Positions 28,757 to 38,494 of a stretch of 64,000 bases of DNA are shown in pieces (the stretch's first letter is position 1; each line of letters starts with the position of its first letter). The position numbers were made by a program, and so were the translations under genes. The notes under the pieces are model-generated. The model did not search any database, was not told where the DNA came from, and was given only the letters and a program-made list of their open reading frames with translations. The DNA comes from Saccharomycopsis phalli (taxonomy: Eukaryota; Ascomycota; Saccharomycetes; Ascoideales; Saccharomycopsidaceae), in contig CP073214.1 in NCBI GenBank assembly GCA_020342235.1, forward strand, positions 620,001-684,000. Reading direction: 5' to 3'.

Positions 28757-31732
28757 ATGCCCCAAGAACATAAACCAAATAGAAGCGACTGGAGGAATGG
28801 GCCTCCTTCTGACCGCGATAGTGTGAGCAGCACGGCTTCAAATCGTCCAAATTTGAAGTCCAAATTCCATTTGAGTCTTGAGGATCTAAAAAATAAAAAT
28901 CTGTCGTTCAGAAAGCCCAGTGAGAATGATCCGTTGATCACGCCTACCATGCGACCTTTGTCGACCAATGCATCTCCGGTAGTATTGGCATACAAAAGGG
29001 TCGCGCCACTTCCACAAAATACAAATAATATCAAGCAAACACTTGTGAATGCTAGCCAGAGATTGCTAGATGCTACCTACGGCCCTGGGATCAGATCTCC
29101 AGTTTTACACCGTACAAAGACGAAGTCTGATGCCAAGACCCCAGGTCAGATTTCTGTCAATGAGAATGAGTCTGATTATTTTAACTATGGGTCTATCAAT
29201 GACGGAGAAGGAGACAGGCCAGCGGTTAGCAATTCTTTTCCAAACATTAACCAGTATGAGAGAACTCCAGGTGGGAAGAATATCTTGGCTAATACGTTTA
29301 CTACAGAGGACTTTCTGATGCTTGCACCGGAAATCTCTTCGCATTTCTTACCGTCGGAAATGGGTAGCCTCAATGAATATAGCGATTCCCTTAACGATGA
29401 GTCGCGTTTTCAGAGACGTTTCTATGATGATTTTACCTCGACCGACTGGGTCCACGACAGCGAAAAGTTGTCCAACTTCAAGTACAATTTGGAGCGTATC
29501 AAGGGCTTGAGAGGCCGTTATGTTCGAATTGCCGAATCATTAAAAGACTGGGTGCTTATAGCCACAGTGGCGATCGCATTCGCCGGTATTGCATTTATTA
29601 TAGACAAGAGCGAGTTCTTGTTGGTTGATTTACGACGAGGATACTGCAGAACTAATTGGCTAAGTAACGAAAAGTTCTGTTGCTATCATAATGACAATAA
29701 AAAATTTCTGCCAAAGACAGATTTTGTTTGTGAAGACTGGATAGTCTGGTCTTCCAAGTTTGAAGCTACAGGCCACAAGGACTTGGTGGAACTTACAATA
29801 TATGTTGTTTCTAGTGTCATATTGGCTACTATATCAGTTTTACTCACCCTCACAACCAAGAGCGAAAACCCCTTGATAAATAAATTGACTGATAGCGAGA
29901 CAAACCATCATTATTTGGAGAAAGCCATCAAACCACAGAGTAGTGTGATTTATTCTGCAGCTGGATCTGGGGTTCCAGAAGTGAAGACAATTCTCTCAGG
30001 TTTTGTGGTGCGGAAGTTTCTCGGGGTGTACACTCTTTTTATTAAATCGATTGGGTTAATTTGTGGTATTGCTTCTGGCCTTACCATAGGAAAAGAGGGC
30101 CCATACGTTCATTTAGCTTCCTGTGTTGGGAATTTCTGCTGTAGAATGTTCAACAGGTACAACAATAACGAACTAGTTAAACGACAAATCCTTTCTGCAG
30201 CTACCAGTGCGGGATTTGCCCTAGCTTTTGGTTCTCCACTAGGCGGAGTGTTGTTCAGTTTAGAGGAGATCACATATTATATTACTGGCTCACAGTTGTT
30301 CAAGATCTTCTTTTGCGCCATTGTCAGCATATTGGCATTGCAATTTCTTGACCCATATGGTACTGGGAAGACAGTTATGTTTGAAATTACGTATTCTTCT
30401 GATTGGAAACCCGCAGAGTTGGTTTATTTCATAATCATTGGTGTCGTTGGGGGTTTGCATGGGGCCTTTTTTTGTAAGTTTGCTGCGATTTGGTGGCCAA
30501 AGTGGTTCAGAAGCAAGGATTTTATAAGAGGCAAGTACGTCAAAGAAGTCATCCTTGTTACATTGGCCACTTCTTTGGTGACTTTTTTTAATCCTTATAC
30601 CCGTCAGCCAATTCCAGAGCTTTTGCACGACCTAGCCGCACCTTGTGATTACAAGAACCATATTGGCTCAGATCTTTGCCCTAAAGACTTTCAAAGTTTT
30701 CCGAAAGAAGTGATAACCTTGATGTTTGCCTTTCTTATAAAGCTTGTCTTTACTGCCATCACATATGGCGTGAAGGTGCCTTCTGGAATATACGTTCCGA
30801 GTATGGTACTTGGTGCTACGTTTGGAAGAAGTTTTGCAATGATAATTCAATACTTGCAAGTCAACTATCCAGGCTATTTTATTAGCCCAGAGGATTGCCT
30901 GATTGCCAATGGAGGTCCATGTATTGACTTTGGAATTTATGCAATGATAGGCGCTGGGGCATTTATGGCAGGAATTACAAGAATGAATGTCACATTGGCG
31001 ACCACATTATTTGAAATTACTGCGAGTTATACATACGTGCTACCAATATCCATTAGTATTGCTGTTGCTAATTGGGTGGCCAATAGTATCGAGCCAAACT
31101 CCTTGTACGAGTTGTTAATAATCAATCACAATTTTCCATTCTTGAAAAACGCAAAAATAATTGGATTTAGCGAGGATAGTACCGTGGTGGAAATGGTGGA
31201 ATACAATTGCATTGACCAAGAGAACAAATTGGAAATCGAGCCTGACGGGAAAGGAACTACTACCATGAGTGATTTAAGATACCAGTTACAGAAGCTACAA
31301 AATAGAGGCTTGATAGATGGCTGCTTGCCTATTTTGTCTGATGGTATACTATTGGGAGTGATTGCGGCACCAGAACTAGAGTTCCATTTGGATAAACTTC
31401 GAGAATTCTGTGCGGAATATAATATTAAGAACGAGGTTCTCTGTAAAGTTGTGCCAGAGTCCCCAGGTGAAGACAATTATTTCGATGTCTCCTCTTCGAT
31501 AACTTCATCCAGACAGTTGCTTGCCGGTGAAATATTGAATGAATTGACAGATTTTACCAAGATTTTGGATACATCGCCCATTCAAGTGCACACAAGTGCC
31601 AAGCTTTCCCTCGTGGAAACCATATTTAAAAGAGTTGGTAACCGGTCTATTTGTATCTTAGACAAGGGAAAATTCTGGGGGGTCTTGCATAAAAAGGGAT
31701 TCATTACTTATTGCAGAGAAATCAACGTGTAA
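28757..31732 (+). CDS. CLC-family voltage-gated chloride channel/antiporter (Gef1-related)
   Basis: A 991-residue CLC protein; the start is ATG 28757, as the longer frame begins with GTG. A ~240-residue cytosolic N-terminus precedes the membrane core. Ion-path motifs are present: GSGVPEVK (GSGIP), GKEGPYVHLA with the gating Glu, SPLGGVLFSLEEI, and VPSGIYVPSMVLGATFGR (GxFxP variant). Two C-terminal CBS domains follow (about residues 800-990; TMSDLRYQLQKLQNRGL...GCLPIL and the final VGNRSICILDKGKFWGVLHK). S. cerevisiae has one CLC, Gef1 (779 aa), in Golgi/endosomes; this long-N-terminus form may be a second clade paralogue, so I give no symbol. Confidence 0.93.
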   Translation: MPQEHKPNRSDWRNGPPSDRDSVSSTASNRPNLKSKFHLSLEDLKNKNLSFRKPSENDPLITPTMRPLSTNASPVVLAYKRVAPLPQNTNNIKQTLVNASQRLLDATYGPGIRSPVLHRTKTKSDAKTPGQISVNENESDYFNYGSINDGEGDRPAVSNSFPNINQYERTPGGKNILANTFTTEDFLMLAPEISSHFLPSEMGSLNEYSDSLNDESRFQRRFYDDFTSTDWVHDSEKLSNFKYNLERIKGLRGRYVRIAESLKDWVLIATVAIAFAGIAFIIDKSEFLLVDLRRGYCRTNWLSNEKFCCYHNDNKKFLPKTDFVCEDWIVWSSKFEATGHKDLVELTIYVVSSVILATISVLLTLTTKSENPLINKLTDSETNHHYLEKAIKPQSSVIYSAAGSGVPEVKTILSGFVVRKFLGVYTLFIKSIGLICGIASGLTIGKEGPYVHLASCVGNFCCRMFNRYNNNELVKRQILSAATSAGFALAFGSPLGGVLFSLEEITYYITGSQLFKIFFCAIVSILALQFLDPYGTGKTVMFEITYSSDWKPAELVYFIIIGVVGGLHGAFFCKFAAIWWPKWFRSKDFIRGKYVKEVILVTLATSLVTFFNPYTRQPIPELLHDLAAPCDYKNHIGSDLCPKDFQSFPKEVITLMFAFLIKLVFTAITYGVKVPSGIYVPSMVLGATFGRSFAMIIQYLQVNYPGYFISPEDCLIANGGPCIDFGIYAMIGAGAFMAGITRMNVTLATTLFEITASYTYVLPISISIAVANWVANSIEPNSLYELLIINHNFPFLKNAKIIGFSEDSTVVEMVEYNCIDQENKLEIEPDGKGTTTMSDLRYQLQKLQNRGLIDGCLPILSDGILLGVIAAPELEFHLDKLREFCAEYNIKNEVLCKVVPESPGEDNYFDVSSSITSSRQLLAGEILNELTDFTKILDTSPIQVHTSAKLSLVETIFKRVGNRSICILDKGKFWGVLHKKGFITYCREINV

Positions 31733-31981
31733 AGAGGACAGGAATTTGCCATAGATTAAAACCGGAGCTGTACTGTCCATATGGCTTCTTGGGAAAACGT
31801 TCACTGACGTTAGAATAATTTTAAGTACAATGCTAGAGGCATTTGATTTTTTTTTTTCTTTGGCCTTTCTGGTATTATATTTATAGACAGTTTCATTAAA
31901 TAATTAACACTAAAATGAATTTACCATGTACTTGGTACATCCTTATAGACTAGAAAGACGGGAATAAAGCGCTTTTTGCCA

Positions 31982-32971
31982 ATGTCTACTTTAATCCTCA
32001 TCAACGACCCAGATGACTATTTGAAGTATGAAGGACTACTTGAGTCCACTTTAGATTTGGTCTTCCAAAGGGCTTATAAAATCGAGACTGATAGAATTAC
32101 CGATATTAGTAGTTATAAGAGAGTGAAGCAAGCATTAAAGCAGGAAGTTTATATTCTCATTATTCCTGAGATGGCTGAATTGAATCAATTGGGAAGCACG
32201 TTATTTCACTTTTATGGATTAATGAGAAAGCTAATTTTGAAGAAGGAGAAACAGTGTTCGTTGGAGGTTGCTGCTCCTATCAGTACGCAAGTATTATTCA
32301 ATATACAGGACGTTAACGTCAAGCTCGGAGATCAATATGTTTACGATTTTGATTTAATAACAGGAGAAGATGATTTTCTACTGATTGATTATTCAAGACC
32401 AGTGGAGTACAAAAAGTTTGAGATAATAAGTCCTACTGGCAAGTCAAAGAGACACGATATTTATGATAAAAAACACAATTATCAGCCTAACCAATTCAAA
32501 GTCGGCTGTGTTGGAGGTACATTTGATCATTTGCACGATGGTCATAAGATTTTATTATCAACAGGGGTCTTTCTTTCAGAAAAGAAGCTCATTTTGGGAC
32601 TCACAAACGACCCGCTCTTGGTCAAGAAACAGTTTAGAGAGTTTTTGGAAAGCTATGAGGAACGATTGGCAGTGGTGGAGAAATTTGTCAGATTATTAAA
32701 GCCGCAATCTTTTAGGTTGGAGGTATATAAGTTAAATGACGTTTATGGGCCTACTGCTTTTATCGATGACATGGACCTATTGTTAGTAACGAGGGAAACC
32801 GCCAGTGGTGGAGAAGCGGTTGCGAAGAAACGGCAGGAGGAAAATTTGCGGCCAATGAGCACATTTATTGTGGACTTGGTGGACTCTGATATCGTTGAAA
32901 ACTCCAAGATGAGCAGTACGAACATTCGCAAGCGATGTAGTGAAGAATATCAAAAATTGGTGGGAAAATAA
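31982..32971 (+). CDS. CAB4: Phosphopantetheine adenylyltransferase, Cab4
   Basis: Converts 4'-phosphopantetheine and ATP to dephospho-CoA, the fourth step of CoA synthesis. ATG 31982 gives 329 residues; the frame opens two codons earlier at TTG. The nucleotidyltransferase domain starts near residue 173 with VGCVGGTFDHLHDGHKILL, containing the HxGH-type motif (HDGH). It ends with the second nucleotide motif SSTNIRKR (ISSTxIR type). LGLTNDPLL and the DLLLVTRET segment are typical of the eukaryotic PPAT fold. The N-terminal ~165 residues form the fungal-specific lead domain. It converges on the next gene with a 46-bp gap. Confidence 0.93.
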   Translation: MSTLILINDPDDYLKYEGLLESTLDLVFQRAYKIETDRITDISSYKRVKQALKQEVYILIIPEMAELNQLGSTLFHFYGLMRKLILKKEKQCSLEVAAPISTQVLFNIQDVNVKLGDQYVYDFDLITGEDDFLLIDYSRPVEYKKFEIISPTGKSKRHDIYDKKHNYQPNQFKVGCVGGTFDHLHDGHKILLSTGVFLSEKKLILGLTNDPLLVKKQFREFLESYEERLAVVEKFVRLLKPQSFRLEVYKLNDVYGPTAFIDDMDLLLVTRETASGGEAVAKKRQEENLRPMSTFIVDLVDSDIVENSKMSSTNIRKRCSEEYQKLVGK

Positions 32972-33017
32972 CGTCTATAATCTATTTATTCATTAAATAA
33001 GCATAAATATTAGCATT

Positions 33018-33686
33018 TTATGCTTGATTTATTCCTAAAGTGCTAGTAATATTTTGTGTTCCCCAATGTAGTAGTACTCTGTACTTGAACCGGTTAAGGT
33101 GCTGAATAACAAAGGGCAATATCTTAGCGTCATAGCAATTCTTTCCATATAAATCAGCAGTTGCCAAATATACATTTGCAGTATATGTCTCGATAATTCG
33201 AGTTTCTGGGTTGATCTTAGGACTCAACTCCACATGCAACTCTTGGAATCGGGTATCAAAGTCTCTGTATGGGAATCCATAGTCACTTAAAGTCTCAAAA
33301 AAGGACAATAAGGATGGCGGGGTATTCATTTTGAACACTGTTGAGCTACCCTTGACATTAATTTGATCTGCCCCGACAAAAGACATGTATGTTTGAAGTA
33401 CTGGAGAACCAAGAAACGTTTTTGTTATTAAATCTAGCAATTCTTTTTTGGTAGACTTTTCAATAAGTTTAGAGTCGAGATCCACATTGGAGGTGAATGT
33501 ATCACAATATGCAAAGTACTTATCATCAGAATTCTTGTAACTCTCGACGATCTGATTAAGTTCCATAGAAGAAGGAATCAAGTAGTAAGGCTTATTCACA
33601 TAAACCTTGCTTAAATAAGTACCATATGCAAACGCAGATACGCCTGTGAAAAATATACTCCTGTTGATTATCTTTCTAATTGCCAT
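33018..33686 (-). CDS. Unknown protein with N-terminal membrane anchor, 222 aa
   Basis: Not recognised. The start is ATG 33686; the longer frame uses TTG. Residues 1-30 (MAIRKIINRSIFFTGVSAFAYGTYL) combine a basic N-terminus with a hydrophobic stretch, compatible with a mitochondrial presequence/inner-membrane anchor or an ER signal anchor. The remainder is a soluble-looking alpha/beta domain with blocks FRYRDFDTRFQELHVEL-like (YGFPYRDFDTRFQELHVELS) and HLNRFKYRVLLHWGTQNITS. No catalytic motif is recognised. It is divergent from PRM1 across 200 bp containing TCACGTGA. Confidence 0.7.
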   Translation of the reverse strand: MAIRKIINRSIFFTGVSAFAYGTYLSKVYVNKPYYLIPSSMELNQIVESYKNSDDKYFAYCDTFTSNVDLDSKLIEKSTKKELLDLITKTFLGSPVLQTYMSFVGADQINVKGSSTVFKMNTPPSLLSFFETLSDYGFPYRDFDTRFQELHVELSPKINPETRIIETYTANVYLATADLYGKNCYDAKILPFVIQHLNRFKYRVLLHWGTQNITSTLGINQA

Positions 33687-33886
33687 CTGATTATTCAAAG
33701 CATACAAGTCAAGTCATTTTTTGAATAATCGTTGTCACGTGATATCTACTTTACATTAATGACATGCATGATATAAAACTATGGGCCATGTTTCAACTGA
33801 ATTTTGAAAATTCAGGAAAGCCATAGCTTAAATATGCAATGTAATGGCTTGATTTCATAGCTATAAAGAATACCAAGATTAGTGAT
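33687..33886. promoter_or_regulatory. Divergent promoter with palindromic E-box
   Basis: The palindrome TCACGTGA at 33735-33742, a Cbf1/bHLH-type site, lies between the 33686 gene and PRM1. I saw no clear pheromone-response element (TGAAACA) next to PRM1; the nearest is a degenerate GTTTCAAC at 33789. Confidence 0.45.
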
Positions 33887-35986
33887 ATGATATCCTTGTG
33901 GCAACAGCAGATTGTAAAAAGAATTAATCTAGCAAGAGGGTATTTTGCAAATGGAACATCAGAGAAAGTAGCAACTCAAGCTAAACATGGAGTTTTCTAC
34001 GCGTACCCATATTTGAATTTCAAGGATAACGTGGTTCAGCTATGGATAAACCCATATACAATTCTCTTGTTTTTGGTGGGCATTAAATTGTTTTTGTTTG
34101 GAAAATCCCTAACAAATTCAATAGTAATTGTACAAGGGAATTTTGAACATACCATGGACTTGTTGAATGAAATGATGTCTAATCTCTCCTCGATTCCCAC
34201 TTATAGTGCCGAGGGGGCAAATTCGGTGATCAAAAAGGCAGTAGAACAGGCTAATCGAGCCACAATTTCTGGAATTAGCTTGATTCTAACTGGCGTGGAG
34301 CAACTTATGATTTTCTATATTCAGTTAATGGTGGGTACATACGCCTGCTTGATTACTGTTGCGGTCGACAGTAGTGTAGATGTTGCCACAAATGCCACCG
34401 AGAGTGTAATTGGATGGGTGAATGAGACTTTGACGGATATAACCGGAGGACTACAATCTGAAATGACAGATTTGTCATACATGATAAACTCTGCTCAGAC
34501 AGTAGGTGCCTCAATCATTGACTTGTTCACTGGAAAAAAGGACAATCCATCGCCATTTCAGAAAGTTAACATCACCATCAACTCGTTGCTGAAACTTCAG
34601 ATCCCCTCCTCGGTGAATGACAAGCTAGAGAGTTTACTGAAAAACGTGCCCAACTTTGATACGGTTGAAAATAAAACAAAAGAATTGATTGGAGTCCCAT
34701 TCAAAATGATTAAGCAGAAGCTAAACAATGCCACATTGTACAGCATGCCTGCTAATATACCTGTTCCTGCTAGGAAGCAAGTGAAGATGTTCAAGGACCC
34801 GAACAAGATCAGAGAAGTATTTATTAACATGATAAATGACGTTGAAAACTTGATTAGCTTTATTTTACTTGCAATGTTTATTGCCGCCATCGTAGTTATA
34901 GTGCCACTTTGTATCGTGGAATATATCAAATGGAGGCAAGTAAAGAGAATGATTATTGAATTGGATAACAGTACGACCAGAGCCGAAAGGTATGCAACGA
35001 TATCTAAACACAGCAACATGTTCTCATATTATGCTGGACAGGGGTTTATTGGCATTTTAAACGTCAAGTCTCGCAATTCTCGAAATAAGATCAAATGGCT
35101 CACTTCTTTCACATTTTCTTCCAGGTCATACTACATACTAGGACTAGCCTTTTCCGGTTTACTAAGTGTCCTTCTCCAGTATATTGCTCTTGGTGTTATT
35201 ACTAAAGGTTTAATGAAAACTAGAAATGGGCTTGTGGATATTAAAACAGATGTTCAGCAACACTTTGCTGAAACTGCAGTAGAATGGGCCAGATCCACCA
35301 ACGTGTATCTAAATAACAGCCAGAATTCAATCAATGATGAATTATTTGGTACAGTCTTGACAGTAACAGAAACCATAAATAACACTGTCAGCGAATTTTA
35401 TGACTCGGTTCAAAAAGAGTTGAATGCTGCATTTGACAACACTCCATTCTATAAACCTATACTGGCAGTGGTCAAATGTATCATAGGAAATAAAATAGAG
35501 GCGGTAGAAAAAGGTCTCACCTGGGTTCATGATAATGCACGTATAACATTTCCTCAGATTGATTCTACGTTACTACCTATTTCTGATAATAACCTGTTGA
35601 AAGAAGTGGCAGCAAAGTCCGAAACGGTCTTCAGCGATTTAATCAACGCAATAATATCAAGTTTTTATAATGGTCTTAAGATTGAACTATACATTTGCTT
35701 ATTCTTATTGTCACTTGTGCTTGCTCAGTTTGTCATTGGCATTATATTTTTGTTATTGAAAATGAACCATGTGATAAAAGACAATGTATTTGAGGAGCCA
35801 GAGAAGCCCTTTAATCACAAAATCAATATGAACTCGATTTTAATCAACAATCAAAATTTCGTTGATAGGAATTTTCTAAAGAGCGAAGAGACAGTAATAG
35901 GATTACAACGTAAATACGATACAGATAGCCAATTGCCTCCAGCCAAGCATAGGAAGATTGGTTCTATTAGAAATCCGTTTCAGTGA
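33887..35986 (+). CDS. PRM1: Plasma-membrane fusion protein Prm1
   Basis: A 699-residue multispanning protein required for efficient cell fusion in mating. The layout fits Prm1: hydrophobic segments near 53-73, 126-163, 324-348, 415-440 and 600-626, separated by large extracellular loops with many N-glycosylation sequons. The amino-terminal block YAYPYLNFKDNVVQLWINPY and the YIKWRQVKRM loop resemble fungal Prm1. S. cerevisiae Prm1 is 661 residues. The C-terminal tail ends in a basic cluster (KHRKIGSIRNPFQ). The first ATG is used. Its presence points to a retained mating programme. Confidence 0.9.
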   Translation: MISLWQQQIVKRINLARGYFANGTSEKVATQAKHGVFYAYPYLNFKDNVVQLWINPYTILLFLVGIKLFLFGKSLTNSIVIVQGNFEHTMDLLNEMMSNLSSIPTYSAEGANSVIKKAVEQANRATISGISLILTGVEQLMIFYIQLMVGTYACLITVAVDSSVDVATNATESVIGWVNETLTDITGGLQSEMTDLSYMINSAQTVGASIIDLFTGKKDNPSPFQKVNITINSLLKLQIPSSVNDKLESLLKNVPNFDTVENKTKELIGVPFKMIKQKLNNATLYSMPANIPVPARKQVKMFKDPNKIREVFINMINDVENLISFILLAMFIAAIVVIVPLCIVEYIKWRQVKRMIIELDNSTTRAERYATISKHSNMFSYYAGQGFIGILNVKSRNSRNKIKWLTSFTFSSRSYYILGLAFSGLLSVLLQYIALGVITKGLMKTRNGLVDIKTDVQQHFAETAVEWARSTNVYLNNSQNSINDELFGTVLTVTETINNTVSEFYDSVQKELNAAFDNTPFYKPILAVVKCIIGNKIEAVEKGLTWVHDNARITFPQIDSTLLPISDNNLLKEVAAKSETVFSDLINAIISSFYNGLKIELYICLFLLSLVLAQFVIGIIFLLLKMNHVIKDNVFEEPEKPFNHKINMNSILINNQNFVDRNFLKSEETVIGLQRKYDTDSQLPPAKHRKIGSIRNPFQ

Positions 35987-36094
35987 CAGAGACACTACAT
36001 GAACAAGCAAAAGGGTATTAAATTAGTTTAAACAATATAGTACACTGCAATAAAAAGTACAGAGAATGAAGATGACGTAAGAGCACCAGAATTC

Positions 36095-37624
36095 CTATGA
36101 GGCAAACAGCAATTCATTTTCAAGAGCTTGCTGTAATTCATTGTGCAATTCAGAATTATCTTCGGGTATTAAGTTAACTGGCGGCTGATGTTCTGCCGAA
36201 CTTTTAGTAGTGGTATCAAAGATGCTAGGAATACCGTTCAATAAGTTGAATAATGTAGCGCCCCATTGTTTTCTCTCCTGAATAATATTATTTGCTGATT
36301 CAATGGTAATATCATGTGAAGAATCTGGGGATTGTATTCTGTTTTGAACTTTTGAGACTGCAATTTCCGAAGAATCAATGTCATCTGCAGTTTTTCGATT
36401 TGAAAGATTCAAGTTTGCGAGATTCAGAGATAAGAAACTAAAGGTCGATTCCAAAGATCTACCGGTTCTAAACAAGGATTGATCAATCTGTTTTTGGTTT
36501 TCATTCATGGTCGCTAAAAGTTTGGAGTATGTAGTTGTTTCGGTGGTTGGAAGGAAGATGGTGTTGTGCAAAATAGGGGTAACGGAGGGTCTAGCAGTGG
36601 AGTCTTTTTCTGATTCTAACTGCACTAACCAATTCATAGTCTGTTTCCTCACCTGTTGGTTAGTGCTCTTTGAATGTATCTTTGTAATTGGAACCTTGCT
36701 GATTTGAGTGGTAGCGGAGCTCGTCAACTGTTTTGGATTTGTAAATGAGTTAGTGATTGCATTTGCAGGAAACCTAAAGTCATAGTTGATGTCAGAGTCA
36801 CTTTGCTTGGTAACACACAAGGTCTGGTGAGACTTGAAATGTTTTATGGTGTTACTCTTTTGGTTAGCGTTTCTAAACAATTCGCCCTGGTAATTACTCT
36901 CAAGCAATTCATTGAGCGAAGGATACGAAACTGACCGCTTTTTTTTATGCCTGTATATGGAATCGGAATATTCTCCTTCAAACTTCATCTGGATTGGAGG
37001 ACCGTTGTACGCGGTGATTGAGGACATTCTCTTTCGCTTGCTTGAACACCTTAATGGTCGCAATTTGGAAGTCTCATCAAATACAGACGTCGCGACCGTG
37101 GATATTGAAGAATGCTCAATAGGATGGAACGTCGGTTGCGGCTGAAGGACAGGGGTAGTGAACAGGGCTTGTATAGGGGAAGCGATTGGTGAAATTTGGT
37201 TCGTGAGCAGCAAGTACTGCTTCTTCAAATGATTAAACTCGCGGCAAATATTGTCTAATGTCGTTTCTGTGGTTCTCCAGTCTAGTAGCTCGTCCTTTAA
37301 ATCGTTGACACTGGCTTTTCTATAATGATTGCTTATTAGTGCCTTGGACTTGGTATGTGATTCCAAGACGTCGACCTGAGTGTCAAAGAACGACGCCCTT
37401 AAAGAGAGAGCCTCTAGCTTGGTTAGAAACTCTTGAGCATTGATGGAATCAATATTTAACTTGTTTACTCTGTTATCATAGCGATAGATCTCATTATTGA
37501 GGTCAGCCAAATCTCTAGACAATATTGAGTTCATCAACAAGGAGGTTGATAAACTGTCCAGGCACTCATTCAACCTGTTTGTGACTTCATCCAACTTCAC
37601 TGAGAAATCTTCATCGGTTAGCAT
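36095..37624 (-). CDS. Unknown coiled-coil protein, 509 aa
   Basis: Not recognised. Residues 1-140 are predicted by eye to be helical/coiled coil (LDEVTNRLNECLDSLSTSLL, RDLADLNNEIYRYDNRVNKL, TTLDNICREFNHLKKQYLLL). A long Ser/Thr/Asn-rich linker with a basic patch (RCSSKRKRMSS, RHKKKRSVSYPSLNEL) follows, then a second helical region near 395-480 (NENQKQIDQSLFRTGRSLES...IIQERKQWGATLFNLLNG). The acidic C-terminus ends LENELLFAS. The architecture suits a cytoskeletal or spindle adaptor, but there is no sequence proof. The start is ATG 37624. Confidence 0.7.
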   Translation of the reverse strand: MLTDEDFSVKLDEVTNRLNECLDSLSTSLLMNSILSRDLADLNNEIYRYDNRVNKLNIDSINAQEFLTKLEALSLRASFFDTQVDVLESHTKSKALISNHYRKASVNDLKDELLDWRTTETTLDNICREFNHLKKQYLLLTNQISPIASPIQALFTTPVLQPQPTFHPIEHSSISTVATSVFDETSKLRPLRCSSKRKRMSSITAYNGPPIQMKFEGEYSDSIYRHKKKRSVSYPSLNELLESNYQGELFRNANQKSNTIKHFKSHQTLCVTKQSDSDINYDFRFPANAITNSFTNPKQLTSSATTQISKVPITKIHSKSTNQQVRKQTMNWLVQLESEKDSTARPSVTPILHNTIFLPTTETTTYSKLLATMNENQKQIDQSLFRTGRSLESTFSFLSLNLANLNLSNRKTADDIDSSEIAVSKVQNRIQSPDSSHDITIESANNIIQERKQWGATLFNLLNGIPSIFDTTTKSSAEHQPPVNLIPEDNSELHNELQQALENELLFAS

Positions 37625-38238
37625 TGCTCCTCATCAACTATAACCAGACGCGGAAGAATAAGGGTGATCTGCAAAAAATGGCGATGGAAGAATATATTTA
37701 TTACCCTAAAATTTTTATGGAGCCTTGCGTGGGTTATTTTGAATATATTTGGTTGAAATATTATGTATAGAAATTAATTCCAAGATAGTATATGATCCAT
37801 TTGCTTTGTTCGTTTAGGATTACACCGGATCCCAATTTGGATTTGGTCTATGCAAGAATTCCACCTGGCAGCATCGTACATGGATGTTCAATTGACGACT
37901 GGTAATATAGTCATCATACTGCAAACATGATTTCTAGAAGTTGTAGCCTATAATTTCACAAGATCACCGCGTTTCTATTCATGCTCGTTTCAAAGACACA
38001 GTGTACTAGTTCTATCGAGATTATCACAACTTTGATTTTCGTGTCGATACCTTTTCACGCGCCGGCATCTCAAAATTTAATCACGGTTGCAGCAAGTAAC
38101 CGTGCATCGTAGGAATAATGATAGTGGTCCGAAGCATAAAAATCAGTTAAAAAGGGCAATTGGTTCGAAGCAGATTTACCAATCAATTCACGTATTCACA
38201 AATACACATTTGTATTCGCGTACTAACAAATATTCTAG
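37625..38238. other. Intergenic region containing splice signals
   Basis: 614 bp upstream of the 36095-37624 gene, running into a candidate intron end on the plus strand: TACTAAC at 38221-38227 and TTCTAG at 38233-38238, just before a coding-like exon. No clear donor or first exon was found. Confidence 0.45.
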
Positions 38239-38344
38239 TGGTCCAGCATATTGGAGAAAAATTCAACTGACCGCATACAAACTGGGACAAGAAGTTTACG
38301 CAAATTATTTGCCTGGTGTCCCTGTGAATAAGCGAAACTCTTAG
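38239..38344 (+). CDS. Probable last exon of a small spliced gene (first exon unresolved)
   Basis: After a perfect branch motif TACTAAC (38221-38227) and acceptor TAG (38236-38238) the sequence reads GPAYWRKIQ, then TAYK, then GQEVYANYLPGVPVNKRNS and stop. The two gaps are in-frame CTG codons (Ser in the CUG clade). The segment looks constrained, and the layout resembles small mitochondrial proteins, but I do not recognise it. One frame is open upstream to 38087 with an unlikely sequence. The ATG at 37981 with a GTGTAC donor would stay in frame, but the donor is poor. The first exon therefore remains unknown. Confidence 0.5.
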
Positions 38345-38494
38345 TGCTGCTCTTGTACTATGCATTACATATAAATTAAAAAACTACCCTAGGTGCATGA
38401 GAAACAGTTGCCAACTGGTGATTGTCACATCTCTCGTGTGATCAGTTTGGCGTGATAAATATCTACAGTACCCATTGAATAGTATATTAGCCCT

